The notes: generated from the sequence alone by a model not told the origin. A DNA stretch of 64,000 nt from SHLQ01 sp964451305 (GCA_964451305.1 CAYVHV010000001.1:1-64000), one strand, 5' to 3'. Shown: positions 52,295 through 62,670, counted from the first letter of the stretch. Numbers and translations are program-made.

Positions 52295-52843
52295 TCATCG
52301 CGAGACCATCACGTGGTCAATGACGCTGGTTGGGATGGTCATGGCCGTCGATGAGCCATCGAGTTGCAAGATCGACTGATCTTCCCCAACGCGGAGGATG
52401 TATCCCATGCTCTTCGCCCCGCTCGAGGTGGTGACAGCGACCCGTTCGTGCGTTTCGCTGTAGCGATCGAGCAATTCAACAAACGTGGGGCTGCCGGGCT
52501 GCTCGACGACTCGACGGTCGTGGCCAACGCCTGTTTCGAGCAGACCTTCGACCGCAGAGGTTCGAAGAAGGACTTCGGTTCCACTCTTGGCGGTTCGTAT
52601 GACGATCACGTCGTTGCCGATGTCGGCGATCGTGCCGCGGATGGTCAGTTCAGTGCGAGTGAGAACGGTTACGGGTGCGCCCGTTTCGGCCAACTCGACG
52701 AGCGAGCCGAGGAAGTTGCCGCTGAGGCCATCAACGACTCGACGGTCAGCGCGCCGTAGACGCGCTCGAGCAGTGTCAGCTCGGCGTTGGTCGTCGGCGA
52801 GCGCATGAAGCTCTCGATCGAATGGGGATGACGTTGCGGGCAC
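52295..52843 (-). CDS. Protein of unknown function beside the HTH regulator
   Basis: A 182-residue soluble protein. The GTG at 52843 with a TGGAG ribosome site is preferred over a TTG 60 bases upstream. An N-terminal helical part (ELHALADDQRRADTARARLRRADRR) is followed by a beta-rich LSm-like region (VTVLTRTELTIRGTIADIGNDVIVIRTAKSGTEVLL) and a second beta-rich half. It faces the HTH regulator gene tail to tail. I do not recognise the family. Confidence 0.7.
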   Translation of the reverse strand: MPATSSPFDRELHALADDQRRADTARARLRRADRRVVDGLSGNFLGSLVELAETGAPVTVLTRTELTIRGTIADIGNDVIVIRTAKSGTEVLLRTSAVEGLLETGVGHDRRVVEQPGSPTFVELLDRYSETHERVAVTTSSGAKSMGYILRVGEDQSILQLDGSSTAMTIPTSVIDHVMVSR

Positions 52844-53097
52844 TTGACTCCAGTTCTCAAGGTGTTTCGATCCCAATAGTGGGAGGCGCCGGTCAAGGTG
52901 CAAATAGGTCGGAACAACCAGGAACGCAGGTGCCGTGTGCTTAGTTGCGTATAGATCAAGGAGGCGATCGACCTAAACGCAACTACTAACTGCGTGGCCG
53001 CTCAGAAATGGCGCGACAATGCCTTGGCCGGCCCTTGGCTGAACTTGGCTACGAACGAGTTTCCGTCCGTAATGGCCTCGGCGTGAACTGCTGAAGA

Positions 53098-54435
53098 TCA
53101 GGTTTCGTAGACGCGCCGTAGCGAATCTGTGGTCACCGAGATCGCTTCATCGATCGTGGCTTCGCCAGAGCCGACAGCGCTGAACATCTTGACGATCGAC
53201 GCATTCTGGTAGACGAGCCCGGCTTCGATGCTCGGCGGCAACGGCCAGCCCTGGGCGCGGCCTTCGGCGGCGTTCGACGCCAAGCCGGTCAACCGCGGAT
53301 TCGTATTCCACGGCATCTCGGGATCGTCCTCAAGCCCGAGCACGAGCGGAGCGAAGAACCCAAGAGACTCACGAGCCCGATCGACGAGCACCGGCCCCTG
53401 AGTGACGAACTCGATCCAGTCGCGAGCAGCTGCTGGTTCGGCGGTGTGCTGAAAGATCCCGAGGCTGTCGATCTCTGGAAGATGGAACTGGCCAGCAGGC
53501 CCCGCTGGTAGCGGAATATGGCCCGTAGCCTCGGCGATCTCGGGCTCCTCGTCGAGAGCGGTCAAGAAGATCGACGTGGGGTTTTGGGTGATGGCGATCT
53601 CGCCGGCGAGGTATGCGGCGTTGTTATCGGGATGGGTCCAATTAAGCGCAGCTCGAGTGTTTACCTCCGACAGTTCGCGAAAGTACTCGAGCGCTTGGCG
53701 GGTCTCGGAACTATCGAGCGCAACCCGACCGTCCATCGAAACCTCTTGGCCGCCGAATGACCACAACAAGCCGTACGCGATGGCTCCCGAATCAGCGGGT
53801 CCTTCTTCGGCCATGGTGATCCCGATCGGAGGGAGCTGCTCGTCGACGAGCATCGTGGCGATATTGAGCAGGTCGTCATAGGTCTGAGGCAGCCCGGCGC
53901 CGATCGCATTCAGGATGTCGGTTCGTGCAACGAGAACATGACGGGTTGTCGACCACGGCACGGCGCGCCAAACACCGTCGACGACGCACGTCTGCCGAGC
54001 AACATCGGACCACTGACCGAGGCTGTCTCCCACGGTCTCGGCGAGCTCTGATACATCGAGGAGGAGCTCGGACAAGATATGTGGCTGGTTCGCTGCAAGC
54101 TGGCTGATATCAGCACCGCCACGCTCTCGAGCAATCTGGGGCCCTTCGGTGCGCCAATCCTGACTCAGGGTCAACTCGATCGTGGCATTTCGGGCAGCCT
54201 GCCACTCGGATGAGAGATTGATCGCTAGCTGATCGAATCCATCGGTGAACGAACCACGGAGCAATGCAATCAAAGACGCCCCACCGAGGTCTGACGAGAA
54301 CGCCAAGTTCTCTGGGGTGGACGGCGAGCCGCACGCACCCAACAGAGGTGCACCGACTCCCACCGCACCAAGAGCCGCGAGCCTCCGTAGAACATCGCGA
54401 CGAGAATGCACTTGCTCGGAGTTAATCGCCATCAC
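53098..54435 (-). CDS. Orphan ABC transporter sugar-binding lipoprotein
   Basis: A 445-residue solute-binding protein (family 1, carbohydrate type). A twin-arginine-like signal HSRRDVLRRLAALGAVGVGAPLLGAC ends in a lipobox Cys. The mature protein has the expected LSQDWRTEGPQIARERGGADI, VPWSTTRHVLVARTDIL and MTEEGPADSGA-type segments and a C-terminal WP-PSIEAGLVYQ stretch. No permease or ATPase gene is nearby, so partners must be elsewhere. Confidence 0.85.
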   Translation of the reverse strand: MMAINSEQVHSRRDVLRRLAALGAVGVGAPLLGACGSPSTPENLAFSSDLGGASLIALLRGSFTDGFDQLAINLSSEWQAARNATIELTLSQDWRTEGPQIARERGGADISQLAANQPHILSELLLDVSELAETVGDSLGQWSDVARQTCVVDGVWRAVPWSTTRHVLVARTDILNAIGAGLPQTYDDLLNIATMLVDEQLPPIGITMAEEGPADSGAIAYGLLWSFGGQEVSMDGRVALDSSETRQALEYFRELSEVNTRAALNWTHPDNNAAYLAGEIAITQNPTSIFLTALDEEPEIAEATGHIPLPAGPAGQFHLPEIDSLGIFQHTAEPAAARDWIEFVTQGPVLVDRARESLGFFAPLVLGLEDDPEMPWNTNPRLTGLASNAAEGRAQGWPLPPSIEAGLVYQNASIVKMFSAVGSGEATIDEAISVTTDSLRRVYET

Positions 54436-54548
54436 CGCCCTTCGGCTGAAAGTGCGACGAGCCTGAGCGGTTTTTCATGGAATGACCTCATCGAGTCATC
54501 TCGCAAGATGTGGTCAACCTGTAGCGCGTTCGCGCCGATGACTCATCT

Positions 54549-56963
54549 ATGAATTTGGGCGTCAGAATGAGAGTGGGGATTTGGCTCCTCTTCGTCGCGC
54601 TCGTCGTTGGTACCTCCGGCCTCATCGTGCTCGACGCAACCCGCGACCGGCTCGAGACGAGTTCGCAGGACACACTGATGCAGCTGGCCGAACTCGAGAG
54701 CGATCGCCTCGTCGGCGGGGTCGATGTCCAGCGCGTCGCCATCGAGCAAACGGCTATTACGTCCGGCGTTGTTCGAAGCCTGACCAGCAACTTCGGCGTG
54801 ATCATCGCCGAGCGAGAACTCAACAACGCCATCGAGAACGCACAGGTTGGCGGGCTCCGCCTCCGATCGCTCCGCCTCGTCGATCGCGACGGAACACTCA
54901 TCGGCCGAACCGATGGCGCAGACTGGGACCCAGAAACGCTGGCGTTGGAATCCATGGACCGACGGGCGGTCCTGGTCGGCCCCGCCGTTACCGCAGACAC
55001 GGTGGGCTTCGTCGCGCCGGTCGTCACCGAGGAAGGTGAAGTGCTCGGAGCGCTCATCGTCGAGTCAGAACTTGAACCAATACTTCGGCTCTCCAACCGC
55101 TACGAGTCTTTTGGGGAGACCAGCGAAGCCTTCGTCTATGAGCGCCTCACCGATGGAACCTGCCGGTTGCTCACCAACCTCCGATTCGATCGGGCGGCAG
55201 CGTTCACGCCGCTCACCGGCGAGTACGCCGACAACTGCAACGACATCACAGGCGGCCAGCTACTCGACGCGATCGACTACCGAGGCGCAGAAACGATCAG
55301 CGCGTGGAGCGAAGTGCCCGGCACCCAATGGGGCGTCGTCGTCAAGATGGACGATGCCGAAGTCTTCGCATTGCTGAACCAGGTTCAACGAACCGTCCTT
55401 CTCGCTGGCCTGATCGCTGGCGTCCTGCTCATCGGTGGATGGATCGGTCTCGTCCGCCCGATCGGAACACGACTCTTCAAAACAGCCAAGGCCGCAGAGC
55501 GTCTGGCTGCAGGTAATTACAAGGCGCTCATCAACGATCCACGCACCGACGAAATCGGTCGAGTCTCCGAAAGCCTCGACTCGCTGGCGATGGACCTCAC
55601 GAGAGATATCAAGCGGCGCGAGGTTGCAGAGGCACAACTTCGCGTGCGAGCCGACTACGACAACTTGACCGGACTCATGAACCGGCATCGGACAAATGAC
55701 CGGATGAAAGACTTCGCTTCTAGCGGACAGGACTTCACGGTGGTCTTCTTGGATCTCGACGGGTTCAAAGAAATCAACGACACCTATGGACACTCGATCG
55801 GCGATGAAGTGCTCCGCCTCGTTGCGGCTCGTTGCCAAGACGCAATCGACTCGTCGGCGATCAGCGGAGAGCTGGGCCGCTGGGGTGGAGACGAATTCGT
55901 CGTGCTCTGTGTCGGTCGCCTCGAAGCCGAAACGACAGCATTCATCGAGCTCATCGACAGCTACTTCGATCAACCATTTGTAACCGAGGCTGGTCAACAT
56001 CGAGTCGGGGTGAGCATCGGAAGCGCCGACTCGTCCGACGGTGCAACACCTGAAGCGGTCATGTCGGCAGCCGACGATTCGATGTACAGCGTGAAACGAC
56101 TTCGTGATGGTCGTACTCGCGTATCTCCCCAAGCCATCCAATTCGTCGAATCCGCGCTCGAAGACGATCGCATCTTTGCATACCTCCAACCGCTGGTATC
56201 GGTCGACGAGGACGGCGGCGTCCACCTCTTCGGCGCCGAAGCTCTCGTACGCATTGAGAACAAGGACGGCTCGTTCGAGCGTCCAGACTCCTTCTTGCCT
56301 GGCCTCGGCAGCTCACGACAAGCGTTGGATCTCGATCTTCGAGTACTGGAGCGGGCGGCCACCGTCGTTGGAGAGTGGCACCGAAGCAACCTCGTACCCC
56401 CGGACTTCTACGTGTCGGTCAACCTCGGCGGCGCTGCCATGGTCGACCCTCGCCTCGTCGACAAGATCTCCGACACGATTGCTCAGGCAGGGATGTCGCC
56501 ACAACATCTTGTCGTTGAAGTGCCAGAAACCGCCGAAGACGTGAACGCAGAACTCATTAACGAGATTCGCGAACGCGGCATTCGTATCGCAATCGACGAC
56601 GTCGGTTGTCAGTTCTCGAACCTGGGACGTTTGGTCGACATCCCCGCCGACATCGCGAAGATCGACCGTCGCTGGCTCCCTGACAATGCCGGCGAGGAGA
56701 ACAACAAGCTGGCTCTGCTCAACGCGCTTACGCAGCAATGCACCATGCTCGACCTCACCGTGATCGTCGAAGGGGTCGAGACCGATCTACAGCTCGAGGT
56801 CGTGCGAAGTCTTGGCGTGAACCGTGTCCAGGGCTACCTCTTTGGCAAGCCAGTCGCTCCGTGTCACTTCGAACGTCTCTGGGGCAGGCCGGGCGGAGAA
56901 TCTATCCGGGTGCTCTACAGCAACGAAGACGAAGACACCGTGCCGGAGCAACGCGCAGCCTGA
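54549..56963 (+). CDS. Membrane-bound diguanylate cyclase/phosphodiesterase (GGDEF-EAL)
   Basis: An 804-residue receptor. Helix at about 8-28, a periplasm-facing dCache-like sensor at 30-275, a second helix at about 280-305 and a HAMP segment. The GGDEF domain (about 370-530) has an intact active site RWGGDEFVVL. The EAL domain (about 545-790) keeps the key residues: EALVR, NLGG, EVPETAED, the DDVG loop and AKIDRRWL and VEGVET. Both activities look possible; the balance is unknown. It is the only c-di-GMP enzyme in the window and a potential source of the BldD-like regulator's ligand. Confidence 0.93.
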   Translation: MNLGVRMRVGIWLLFVALVVGTSGLIVLDATRDRLETSSQDTLMQLAELESDRLVGGVDVQRVAIEQTAITSGVVRSLTSNFGVIIAERELNNAIENAQVGGLRLRSLRLVDRDGTLIGRTDGADWDPETLALESMDRRAVLVGPAVTADTVGFVAPVVTEEGEVLGALIVESELEPILRLSNRYESFGETSEAFVYERLTDGTCRLLTNLRFDRAAAFTPLTGEYADNCNDITGGQLLDAIDYRGAETISAWSEVPGTQWGVVVKMDDAEVFALLNQVQRTVLLAGLIAGVLLIGGWIGLVRPIGTRLFKTAKAAERLAAGNYKALINDPRTDEIGRVSESLDSLAMDLTRDIKRREVAEAQLRVRADYDNLTGLMNRHRTNDRMKDFASSGQDFTVVFLDLDGFKEINDTYGHSIGDEVLRLVAARCQDAIDSSAISGELGRWGGDEFVVLCVGRLEAETTAFIELIDSYFDQPFVTEAGQHRVGVSIGSADSSDGATPEAVMSAADDSMYSVKRLRDGRTRVSPQAIQFVESALEDDRIFAYLQPLVSVDEDGGVHLFGAEALVRIENKDGSFERPDSFLPGLGSSRQALDLDLRVLERAATVVGEWHRSNLVPPDFYVSVNLGGAAMVDPRLVDKISDTIAQAGMSPQHLVVEVPETAEDVNAELINEIRERGIRIAIDDVGCQFSNLGRLVDIPADIAKIDRRWLPDNAGEENNKLALLNALTQQCTMLDLTVIVEGVETDLQLEVVRSLGVNRVQGYLFGKPVAPCHFERLWGRPGGESIRVLYSNEDEDTVPEQRAA

Positions 56964-57070
56964 GAACGCGATGTTCAGTTTCTCGTTGCAGTGGTACGCT
57001 TCTGATCAGTAAATGAAACGGTTTCCGACTGTGGAGATCGTGGTTGATCACCTTTGCATTCGAGTAGCTG

Positions 57071-58096
57071 TTGTCAGAACAATCCGTCACTATCCACGTC
57101 GCTGGGAATCATCTCATGGCGGGCCTACTCGGAGAACGCGACGAGTACCTTCGGGTCATCGAAGAGCGTTTCCCTGCAACGTCGTTACACGTGCGAGGAA
57201 ATCAGGTAACGATCGCCGGCGAACGAGCGGTCGAAGCCGGGAAAGTCGTCGAAGAGCTCGTCATCATGCTCGAGACCGGACAGCGGCTCGATGCTCGCAT
57301 CGTGGCTCGAACCGTCGACCTTGTCGAGGCAAACGAGCGTCCGAGCGAAGTCTTTAACTCAAACGTCTTCCGAACCGCCAGCGGGCGAACGATCCGTCCA
57401 AAGTCCGCAGGGCAGCAGCGATACCTCGAGGCGATTGCGAACAACGTGATCACCTTTGGGATCGGGCCAGCGGGCACCGGCAAGAGCTGGCTCGCCGTCG
57501 CTATGGCACTTCAGGCGCTCCAAGCAGGGCGTGTCGAGCGAATCATCTTGACCCGCCCGGCCGTCGAAGCAGGAGAACGCCTCGGGTTCCTTCCCGGCGA
57601 CCTCATGCAAAAGGTCGACCCCTACCTGCGACCGTTGTACGACGCGTTGTACGACATGACCGACAGCGAAGGCGTCACGCGCCTCATGGAGAAGGGGACC
57701 GTCGAAGTGGCCCCGCTCGCCTTCATGCGAGGCCGCACGCTCAACAGCAGTTTCATCATTCTCGACGAAGCACAGAACACCACACCGGAACAGATGAAGA
57801 TGTTCCTGACACGCATCGGCTTCGGGTCGCGTGCGGTCGTAACGGGCGACATCTCCCAAGTCGATGTCCAAGGCGGACGCACCGGCCTCGGTGGACTCGA
57901 GCGAATTCTTGGTGGAATCGACGGCCTCGGGTTCGTCAAACTTGGTAGTAAGGATGTTGTGCGCCACTCCATCGTCCAAGCCATCGTCGACGCCTACGAA
58001 CAAGACGGCGACAGCATGGACAAGTTAGGTGGCAACAGTCGACGCTCGAAGTCCAAAGAATCCGAGCCGAGTACGCCCGAGGATGACAACGCATGA
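57071..58096 (+). CDS. phoH: PhoH-family ATPase
   Basis: A 341-residue protein. An N-terminal KH-like part (LRVIEERFPATSLHVRGNQVTI) is followed by the ATPase: Walker A GIGPAGTGKSWLA, ILTRPAVEAGERLGFLPGDL, Walker B SFIILDEAQNTTPEQMKMFLTRIGFGS, and VVTGDISQVD. The most likely start is a TTG at 57071. It heads the conserved phoH-ybeY-corC-era cluster linked to rRNA maturation. Confidence 0.92.
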   Translation: MSEQSVTIHVAGNHLMAGLLGERDEYLRVIEERFPATSLHVRGNQVTIAGERAVEAGKVVEELVIMLETGQRLDARIVARTVDLVEANERPSEVFNSNVFRTASGRTIRPKSAGQQRYLEAIANNVITFGIGPAGTGKSWLAVAMALQALQAGRVERIILTRPAVEAGERLGFLPGDLMQKVDPYLRPLYDALYDMTDSEGVTRLMEKGTVEVAPLAFMRGRTLNSSFIILDEAQNTTPEQMKMFLTRIGFGSRAVVTGDISQVDVQGGRTGLGGLERILGGIDGLGFVKLGSKDVVRHSIVQAIVDAYEQDGDSMDKLGGNSRRSKSKESEPSTPEDDNA

Positions 58097-58109
58097 TCGA
58101 GGAGTGTTG

Positions 58110-58601
58110 GTGACCTCATCTTCGGCCCCGCAAGTGGTGGCGCTCGACGAGCAGTCGCAGCGCCCAGTCACGCTCGAACGCTGGGCCGACCTGGCACGAT
58201 CAGTGCTTATTGCCGAAGGGCTCGGCGAGGATTGCGAACTCAACCTCACCTTCATCGACACCGCCGAGATGACCGAACTGAACGGCGAACACATGGGCAA
58301 GATCGGCCCGACCGATGTCCTCTCGTTTCCCCTCGACGACGACCCAGACGCTGCCTTTCCCGGCCAACCGCGGCTTCTCGGCGACGTGCTGATCTGTCCT
58401 GATGTCGTCGTGAAACAAGCTCCAGGCGAGCCCGACGACGAAATGGCGCTCATGGTCGTGCACGGTGTGCTCCACATCCTCGGGATGGATCACATGGAAC
58501 CCGACGAAGAAGCGGAGATGAAAGCAGCGGAGCAACGTCACTTGTCCACATGGCGGACCACTTGTCCACGTGTCGAGACTGCCGATGGATATCACCAATG
58601 A
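58110..58601 (+). CDS. ybeY: Endoribonuclease YbeY
   Basis: A 163-residue metal-dependent RNase for 16S rRNA 3'-end maturation and ribosome quality control. The zinc motif is VVHGVLHILGMDHMEPDEE (HGxLHxxGxDH). GPTDVLSFPLDDDP is the conserved upstream block. The GTG at 58110 is chosen for a GAGGAG site five bases before it; an ATG at 58083 is also in frame. It overlaps the next gene by 4 bases. Confidence 0.94.
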   Translation: MTSSSAPQVVALDEQSQRPVTLERWADLARSVLIAEGLGEDCELNLTFIDTAEMTELNGEHMGKIGPTDVLSFPLDDDPDAAFPGQPRLLGDVLICPDVVVKQAPGEPDDEMALMVVHGVLHILGMDHMEPDEEAEMKAAEQRHLSTWRTTCPRVETADGYHQ

Positions 58602-59890
58602 GTGAACTCATCTCAATCGTGATCGGCCTCGTGCTGATAGCGGTGCTCGTGGGGCTTGCCGTAGCCGAGAGCGCACTGAACGGGATCAGTCGATCCCGTG
58701 CCGAAGCGCTCGAAGAGGACGATGTTCCCGGTGCAGCCCAACTCGTCGAAGGCCTATCAAACAGGCGCGGCCTCATCGCTCCGATCCTGGCGCTGTCGCT
58801 CGGTTCGCAGCTCGCCCTCGGGGCGATCGTTGCGATACTCGTCTCGGACCGTTTCGGCGCTGGCTGGATTCCAGTCGCTCTGGTCGTTTTGCTCGGCGTG
58901 ATGCTGATCGTGACCGAGTCGGTGCCAAAGGCGTGGGCCCAACGCAACATCGACCGAGCCGCACCACGAGCCGCAGCGATCAGCCGAGGCGTCCTCGCCA
59001 TCGCCCCGATCCGCTGGATCTTAAGTGGGCTCGGCGGCATCAGCGCGATGATCCTCCGTCAGACGTCTGGCAGCATCAGCGAGGTCACTTCCGAAGAAGA
59101 GATCGTCGCGATCACCGATGCTGCAGTGGCCGAACAAGTTTTGGAAAAAGACGAAGGGCGCATCATCCAAGAGATCCTCGAGTTCGGCGACACGATCGTT
59201 CGCGAGATCATGGTTCCTCGCCCCGATGTGCTGACGGCATCTACCGAAAGCACGATCTCGTCAGCTATCGAAAAGATGGTTGAACGTGGACACTCTCGCA
59301 TGCCGATCTATGGCGACGATGTCGACGACATCGTAGGCGTCGTCCACATCAAAGACCTGTTCGCCCGCGTGCAACGCGGGCGCGGCGACCACTTCGTGTC
59401 CATCGCTCAACGAGAGCCAATGTTCGTGCCCGAGACCAAGCGTGCAGCCGAACTTCTTCGTGAGCTAAAGGGCTTGCCGACGACGCTCGTGATCGTGATC
59501 GACGAATATGGCTCGCTCGCAGGCATCGTCACGATGGAAGACCTCATCGAGGAGTTCATCGGTGAGATCGTCGACGAGTTCGATGCGGTCGAGGCACCGC
59601 TGGTCGAGACATTAGGCGACAACCGCTGGCGAGTTCACGGTCGTATGACGATCGACGAGTTCAACGAGATGGTCGGCGCGGAGCTTCCCGACGATGAATG
59701 GGATACCGTCGGCGGCCTGATCTTCAACGGGTTAGGCCATGTCCCAACCGTTGGCGAGTCCGTCGTTACCTCCGGATTCGAACTCACGGTCGAAACGGTC
59801 GAAGGCCGTCGGATTACCCAGATCATCGCGATCAAACAATCGGAAGTCCCAACTACATCGGTTGTGCACGAATCGGAGCATGCATCTTGA
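58598..59890 (+). CDS. CorC/HlyC-family membrane protein with CBS domains
   Basis: A 430-residue protein. N-terminal DUF21 membrane part with helices between residues 3 and about 155 (ISIVIGLVLIAVLVGLAVAESALN), then two CBS domains (about 190-330: REIMVPRPDVLTAS, GVVHIKDLFARV, IVIDEYGSLAGIVTMEDLIEEFIGEI) and a C-terminal CorC_HlyC domain. Members export Mg2+/Co2+. Overlaps ybeY (ATGA) and era (TTGA). Confidence 0.92.
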   Translation: MSELISIVIGLVLIAVLVGLAVAESALNGISRSRAEALEEDDVPGAAQLVEGLSNRRGLIAPILALSLGSQLALGAIVAILVSDRFGAGWIPVALVVLLGVMLIVTESVPKAWAQRNIDRAAPRAAAISRGVLAIAPIRWILSGLGGISAMILRQTSGSISEVTSEEEIVAITDAAVAEQVLEKDEGRIIQEILEFGDTIVREIMVPRPDVLTASTESTISSAIEKMVERGHSRMPIYGDDVDDIVGVVHIKDLFARVQRGRGDHFVSIAQREPMFVPETKRAAELLRELKGLPTTLVIVIDEYGSLAGIVTMEDLIEEFIGEIVDEFDAVEAPLVETLGDNRWRVHGRMTIDEFNEMVGAELPDDEWDTVGGLIFNGLGHVPTVGESVVTSGFELTVETVEGRRITQIIAIKQSEVPTTSVVHESEHAS

Positions 59891-60756
59891 GCAATGAGTT
59901 CGCGAACGAAACATCGACCTTCCGGTCGGGGTTCGTCACCTTGGTTGGACGGCCGAACGTCGGCAAGTCAACCCTGCTCAACAAGATCTTGGGTGAGAAG
60001 GTCTCCATCGTCTCGGACAAGCCACAGACGACCCGCAGCCAAGTCCGCGGTGTACTCCACCGCAAGGACCTCCAGCTGGTCTTCATGGACACGCCAGGAA
60101 TCCACAAGCCTCGCGGCCCACTGGGCAAGCGCCTCAACGAATCGGCTGAATCCACGATCGGCGACGTCGATGCCGTCTGTGTCTTGGTCGATGCGACGAT
60201 GCCGATTGGACCGGGCGACAAATGGGTTATCGAACGCTGTCCGAAGGACGCCATCCTCGTCGTAAACAAGACCGATAAGGCAAGCCCTGAAGAGATTCTG
60301 AGCCAGCTCGGAACCGCAGGCAGCTTCGACCTCGATTCGTACTTCCCCGTGTCAGCGATCACCGGTGACGGCGTCGAGGAGCTCGTACGGCACCTCGCAT
60401 CCCGCATGCCTCCCGGCCCGCCGTATTACCCCGAGGATATGGTCAGCGATGCAGCCGATGCGTTCTGGGTCGCTGAACTCGTCCGCGAGCAGCTGCTCAG
60501 TGTGCTGCGCGATGAGATCCCGCACTCGATCGCCACGCGCGTCACCGAGATGGAATGGCCACACGTACGATGCGAGATCCTCGTCGAGCGAGACTCACAA
60601 AAGGGGATCGTGATCGGAAAGAAGGGCGCGGTCATCAAGAAGGTCGGAATCGGCGCTCGCGAACAGCTGCGCGAAGGTACCTATCTCGATCTTCAGGTAA
60701 AGGTTGCCAAGAACTGGCAGACCGAAATCAGCCTGCTCGAACGCCTCGGCTACTAG
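59887..60756 (+). CDS. era: GTPase Era
   Basis: A 289-residue ribosome-assembly GTPase. G1 GRPNVGKSTLLN, G2 TTR, G3 DTPGIHKP, G4 VNKTDKA, and a C-terminal KH domain with GIVIGKKGAVIKKVG that binds the 16S 3' end. TTG at 59887 overlaps the upstream stop (TTGA). Standard partner of YbeY. Confidence 0.97.
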   Translation: MSNEFANETSTFRSGFVTLVGRPNVGKSTLLNKILGEKVSIVSDKPQTTRSQVRGVLHRKDLQLVFMDTPGIHKPRGPLGKRLNESAESTIGDVDAVCVLVDATMPIGPGDKWVIERCPKDAILVVNKTDKASPEEILSQLGTAGSFDLDSYFPVSAITGDGVEELVRHLASRMPPGPPYYPEDMVSDAADAFWVAELVREQLLSVLRDEIPHSIATRVTEMEWPHVRCEILVERDSQKGIVIGKKGAVIKKVGIGAREQLREGTYLDLQVKVAKNWQTEISLLERLGY

Positions 60757-60815
60757 TGGGGCCTTTGGCCTAGACGAACCCATCATTTCGCTCGTCGACG
60801 TGCCGATAGTTCCAC

Positions 60816-61838
60816 GTGAACGATTCGTTGATCGTCGACCTCGAAAATGTCACCCGATCATTCGGAGATGTTCTCGCGCTCGACAACCTCGACCTGAAGA
60901 TTGCGCCGGGCGAAGTGAGCGTGCTGCTGGGCCCTAATGGTGCGGGGAAGACAACAGCGATTCGGATGATCACCGGTGCGCTAGCTCCCGATACCGGGAC
61001 AGCAAAGACGTTCGGTATCAACCCCGCAGGCCCTGACGGACAAGAAGTCCGTCAACGTTGTGGCGTCGTATCGGCTAAGCCGTCCCTCTACGACCGCCTA
61101 TCAGGACGAGATAACCTCCGATACTCAGCGGAGCTCTACAACCTTGGGAAAGGGCCGAAGACAGAGGCTCGCATCGAAGAAGCGGCGTCGCTGTTCGCCA
61201 TCGAGTCTGCGCTCGACCAGTTCGTGGGCGGGTATTCGACGGGCATGAAAACTCGCCTGGCCCTCGCGCGCGCTGTACTGCACAAGCCCGACCTCTTGTT
61301 GCTCGACGAACCAACGTCGGGGCTCGATCCAGAGTCTGCGCTCGCCGTTCTCGAGTTGATTGGACGAATGGCCGAAGACGGCCAGTCGGTTCTGATGTGC
61401 ACCCATCTCTTGCTCGAAGCCGAAGGCCTCGCCGATGAGATCGTCGTGATGCAGACCGGCACGAGCCTCGAATCTGGGAAGCCCGCGGAACTCTCCAAGA
61501 TGTACTGGCCCGACAAACAGCTTCGTATCTCGGCGGCCATTCCCGATGGCCTCGACATCTTGGCTTCTCAACCGGGCGTGCTCAGCTACGAACGAAAAGA
61601 CCAGGTCGCAACGCTCGATATCCGAGACCTCGATCTCGTCCCCGGTCTGGTGGCGTTACTCGCCGACCGAAACGTTCCCATCCAAAGCGTTGTTCCCGTC
61701 GAACCATCGCTCGAAGATCTGTACTTTGCGATACGTCGCGAGCACGGATCGGTCGAAGGCGAGCTTGCACCGCCTGGCGGATCGTCTGGTCGAGCAGCGC
61801 GAAACGAATCGAGCAGCGGCCACGCCGCTGCGGCGTAG
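60816..61838 (+). CDS. ABC-2 type exporter, ATP-binding subunit
   Basis: A 340-residue ATPase. Walker A GPNGAGKTTAIRM, Q-loop region, signature-like YSTGMKTRLALARA (the LSGGQ is STGMK, common in ABC-2/NatA proteins), Walker B LLLLDEPTSGLDPES and the His switch CTHLL. A C-terminal 90-residue extension follows. The GTG start is at 60816. Co-transcribed with the permease gene that starts 7 bases after its stop. Substrate unknown. Confidence 0.93.
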   Translation: MNDSLIVDLENVTRSFGDVLALDNLDLKIAPGEVSVLLGPNGAGKTTAIRMITGALAPDTGTAKTFGINPAGPDGQEVRQRCGVVSAKPSLYDRLSGRDNLRYSAELYNLGKGPKTEARIEEAASLFAIESALDQFVGGYSTGMKTRLALARAVLHKPDLLLLDEPTSGLDPESALAVLELIGRMAEDGQSVLMCTHLLLEAEGLADEIVVMQTGTSLESGKPAELSKMYWPDKQLRISAAIPDGLDILASQPGVLSYERKDQVATLDIRDLDLVPGLVALLADRNVPIQSVVPVEPSLEDLYFAIRREHGSVEGELAPPGGSSGRAARNESSSGHAAAA

Positions 61839-61845
61839 GAGAATT

Positions 61846-62670
61846 GTGAACTGGTCCCGAGCTCTCACCGTTGCACGAACCGACCTCAAGCAGCTTCTTC
61901 GAGCGAAGGACTTCTGGATGCCGATGGTCATCTTGGGCATGCTCTTCTTCGTCATCCTTCCGTCAGCACTGCTGTTGCTCGTCACCCAGCTCGGGTCGGT
62001 CGAGGCAATCGCAGAAGTCAGCGAGACGCTGGATGCGCTCCCGGCAGCGGCACAAGAACAAGTCCAAGGAGCAACGCCTGAAGGCCGGACCGGCTTCGCG
62101 CTTGCGGTCTTCCTCGTCGCTCCTGTCGCGGTGGTTGTGCCGTTGACGATCTCGACCGCGGTCGGTGCCGCAACCATCGTGGGAGAGCGTGAGAAGGGAA
62201 CTGGCGAGTTTCTGGCGAATTCTCCTGCTGGAGTTCGAGATATTTACATGGGCAAGCTGATCGCAAGCCTCGTGCCTGGATACGTCACCACGGCGGTTGG
62301 TTTCTTCCTGTACTCGCTCGTCGTCAACATTTTGGTCGGCCCCGAAGTCGGCGGATGGTTCTTCCCGACGGCGCAATGGTGGGTGATGATCCTGTGGGTC
62401 TTGCCGCCGTTCCTCATGATCTGTCTGAGCCTGGTGTTGCGACTTTCCGCACGAGTGCAATCGACGGCCGCTGCGCAGCAGGCGTCGGGACTTGTGAGCC
62501 TTCCGCTGATCGCTATTGCATACGGTCAGTCCACCGGAGCGCTGTTCGGAGCGACGTGGGTGCCATTCGCTTTGGGCGCTGTTGCTTGGCTGATCGCGAT
62601 CGTTAGCTTGCAGCGAGGGGTCCGTTCGGTAACACGAGCTCGGCTGCTCGGTGTTGGAGCAGGTCTTTAA
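61846..62670 (+). CDS. ABC-2 type exporter, permease subunit (NatB-like)
   Basis: A 274-residue membrane protein with six hydrophobic helices. It has a large outside loop (VEAIAEVSETLDALPAAAQEQ) after the first helix, as in NatB/ABC-2 permeases, and the GEREKGTGEFLANSP coupling segment. A GTG at 61846 with an AGGAG ribosome site is the start; the longer frame overlaps the ATPase gene and is rejected. The gene ends the transcription unit before the large intergenic region. Confidence 0.88.
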   Translation: MNWSRALTVARTDLKQLLRAKDFWMPMVILGMLFFVILPSALLLLVTQLGSVEAIAEVSETLDALPAAAQEQVQGATPEGRTGFALAVFLVAPVAVVVPLTISTAVGAATIVGEREKGTGEFLANSPAGVRDIYMGKLIASLVPGYVTTAVGFFLYSLVVNILVGPEVGGWFFPTAQWWVMILWVLPPFLMICLSLVLRLSARVQSTAAAQQASGLVSLPLIAIAYGQSTGALFGATWVPFALGAVAWLIAIVSLQRGVRSVTRARLLGVGAGL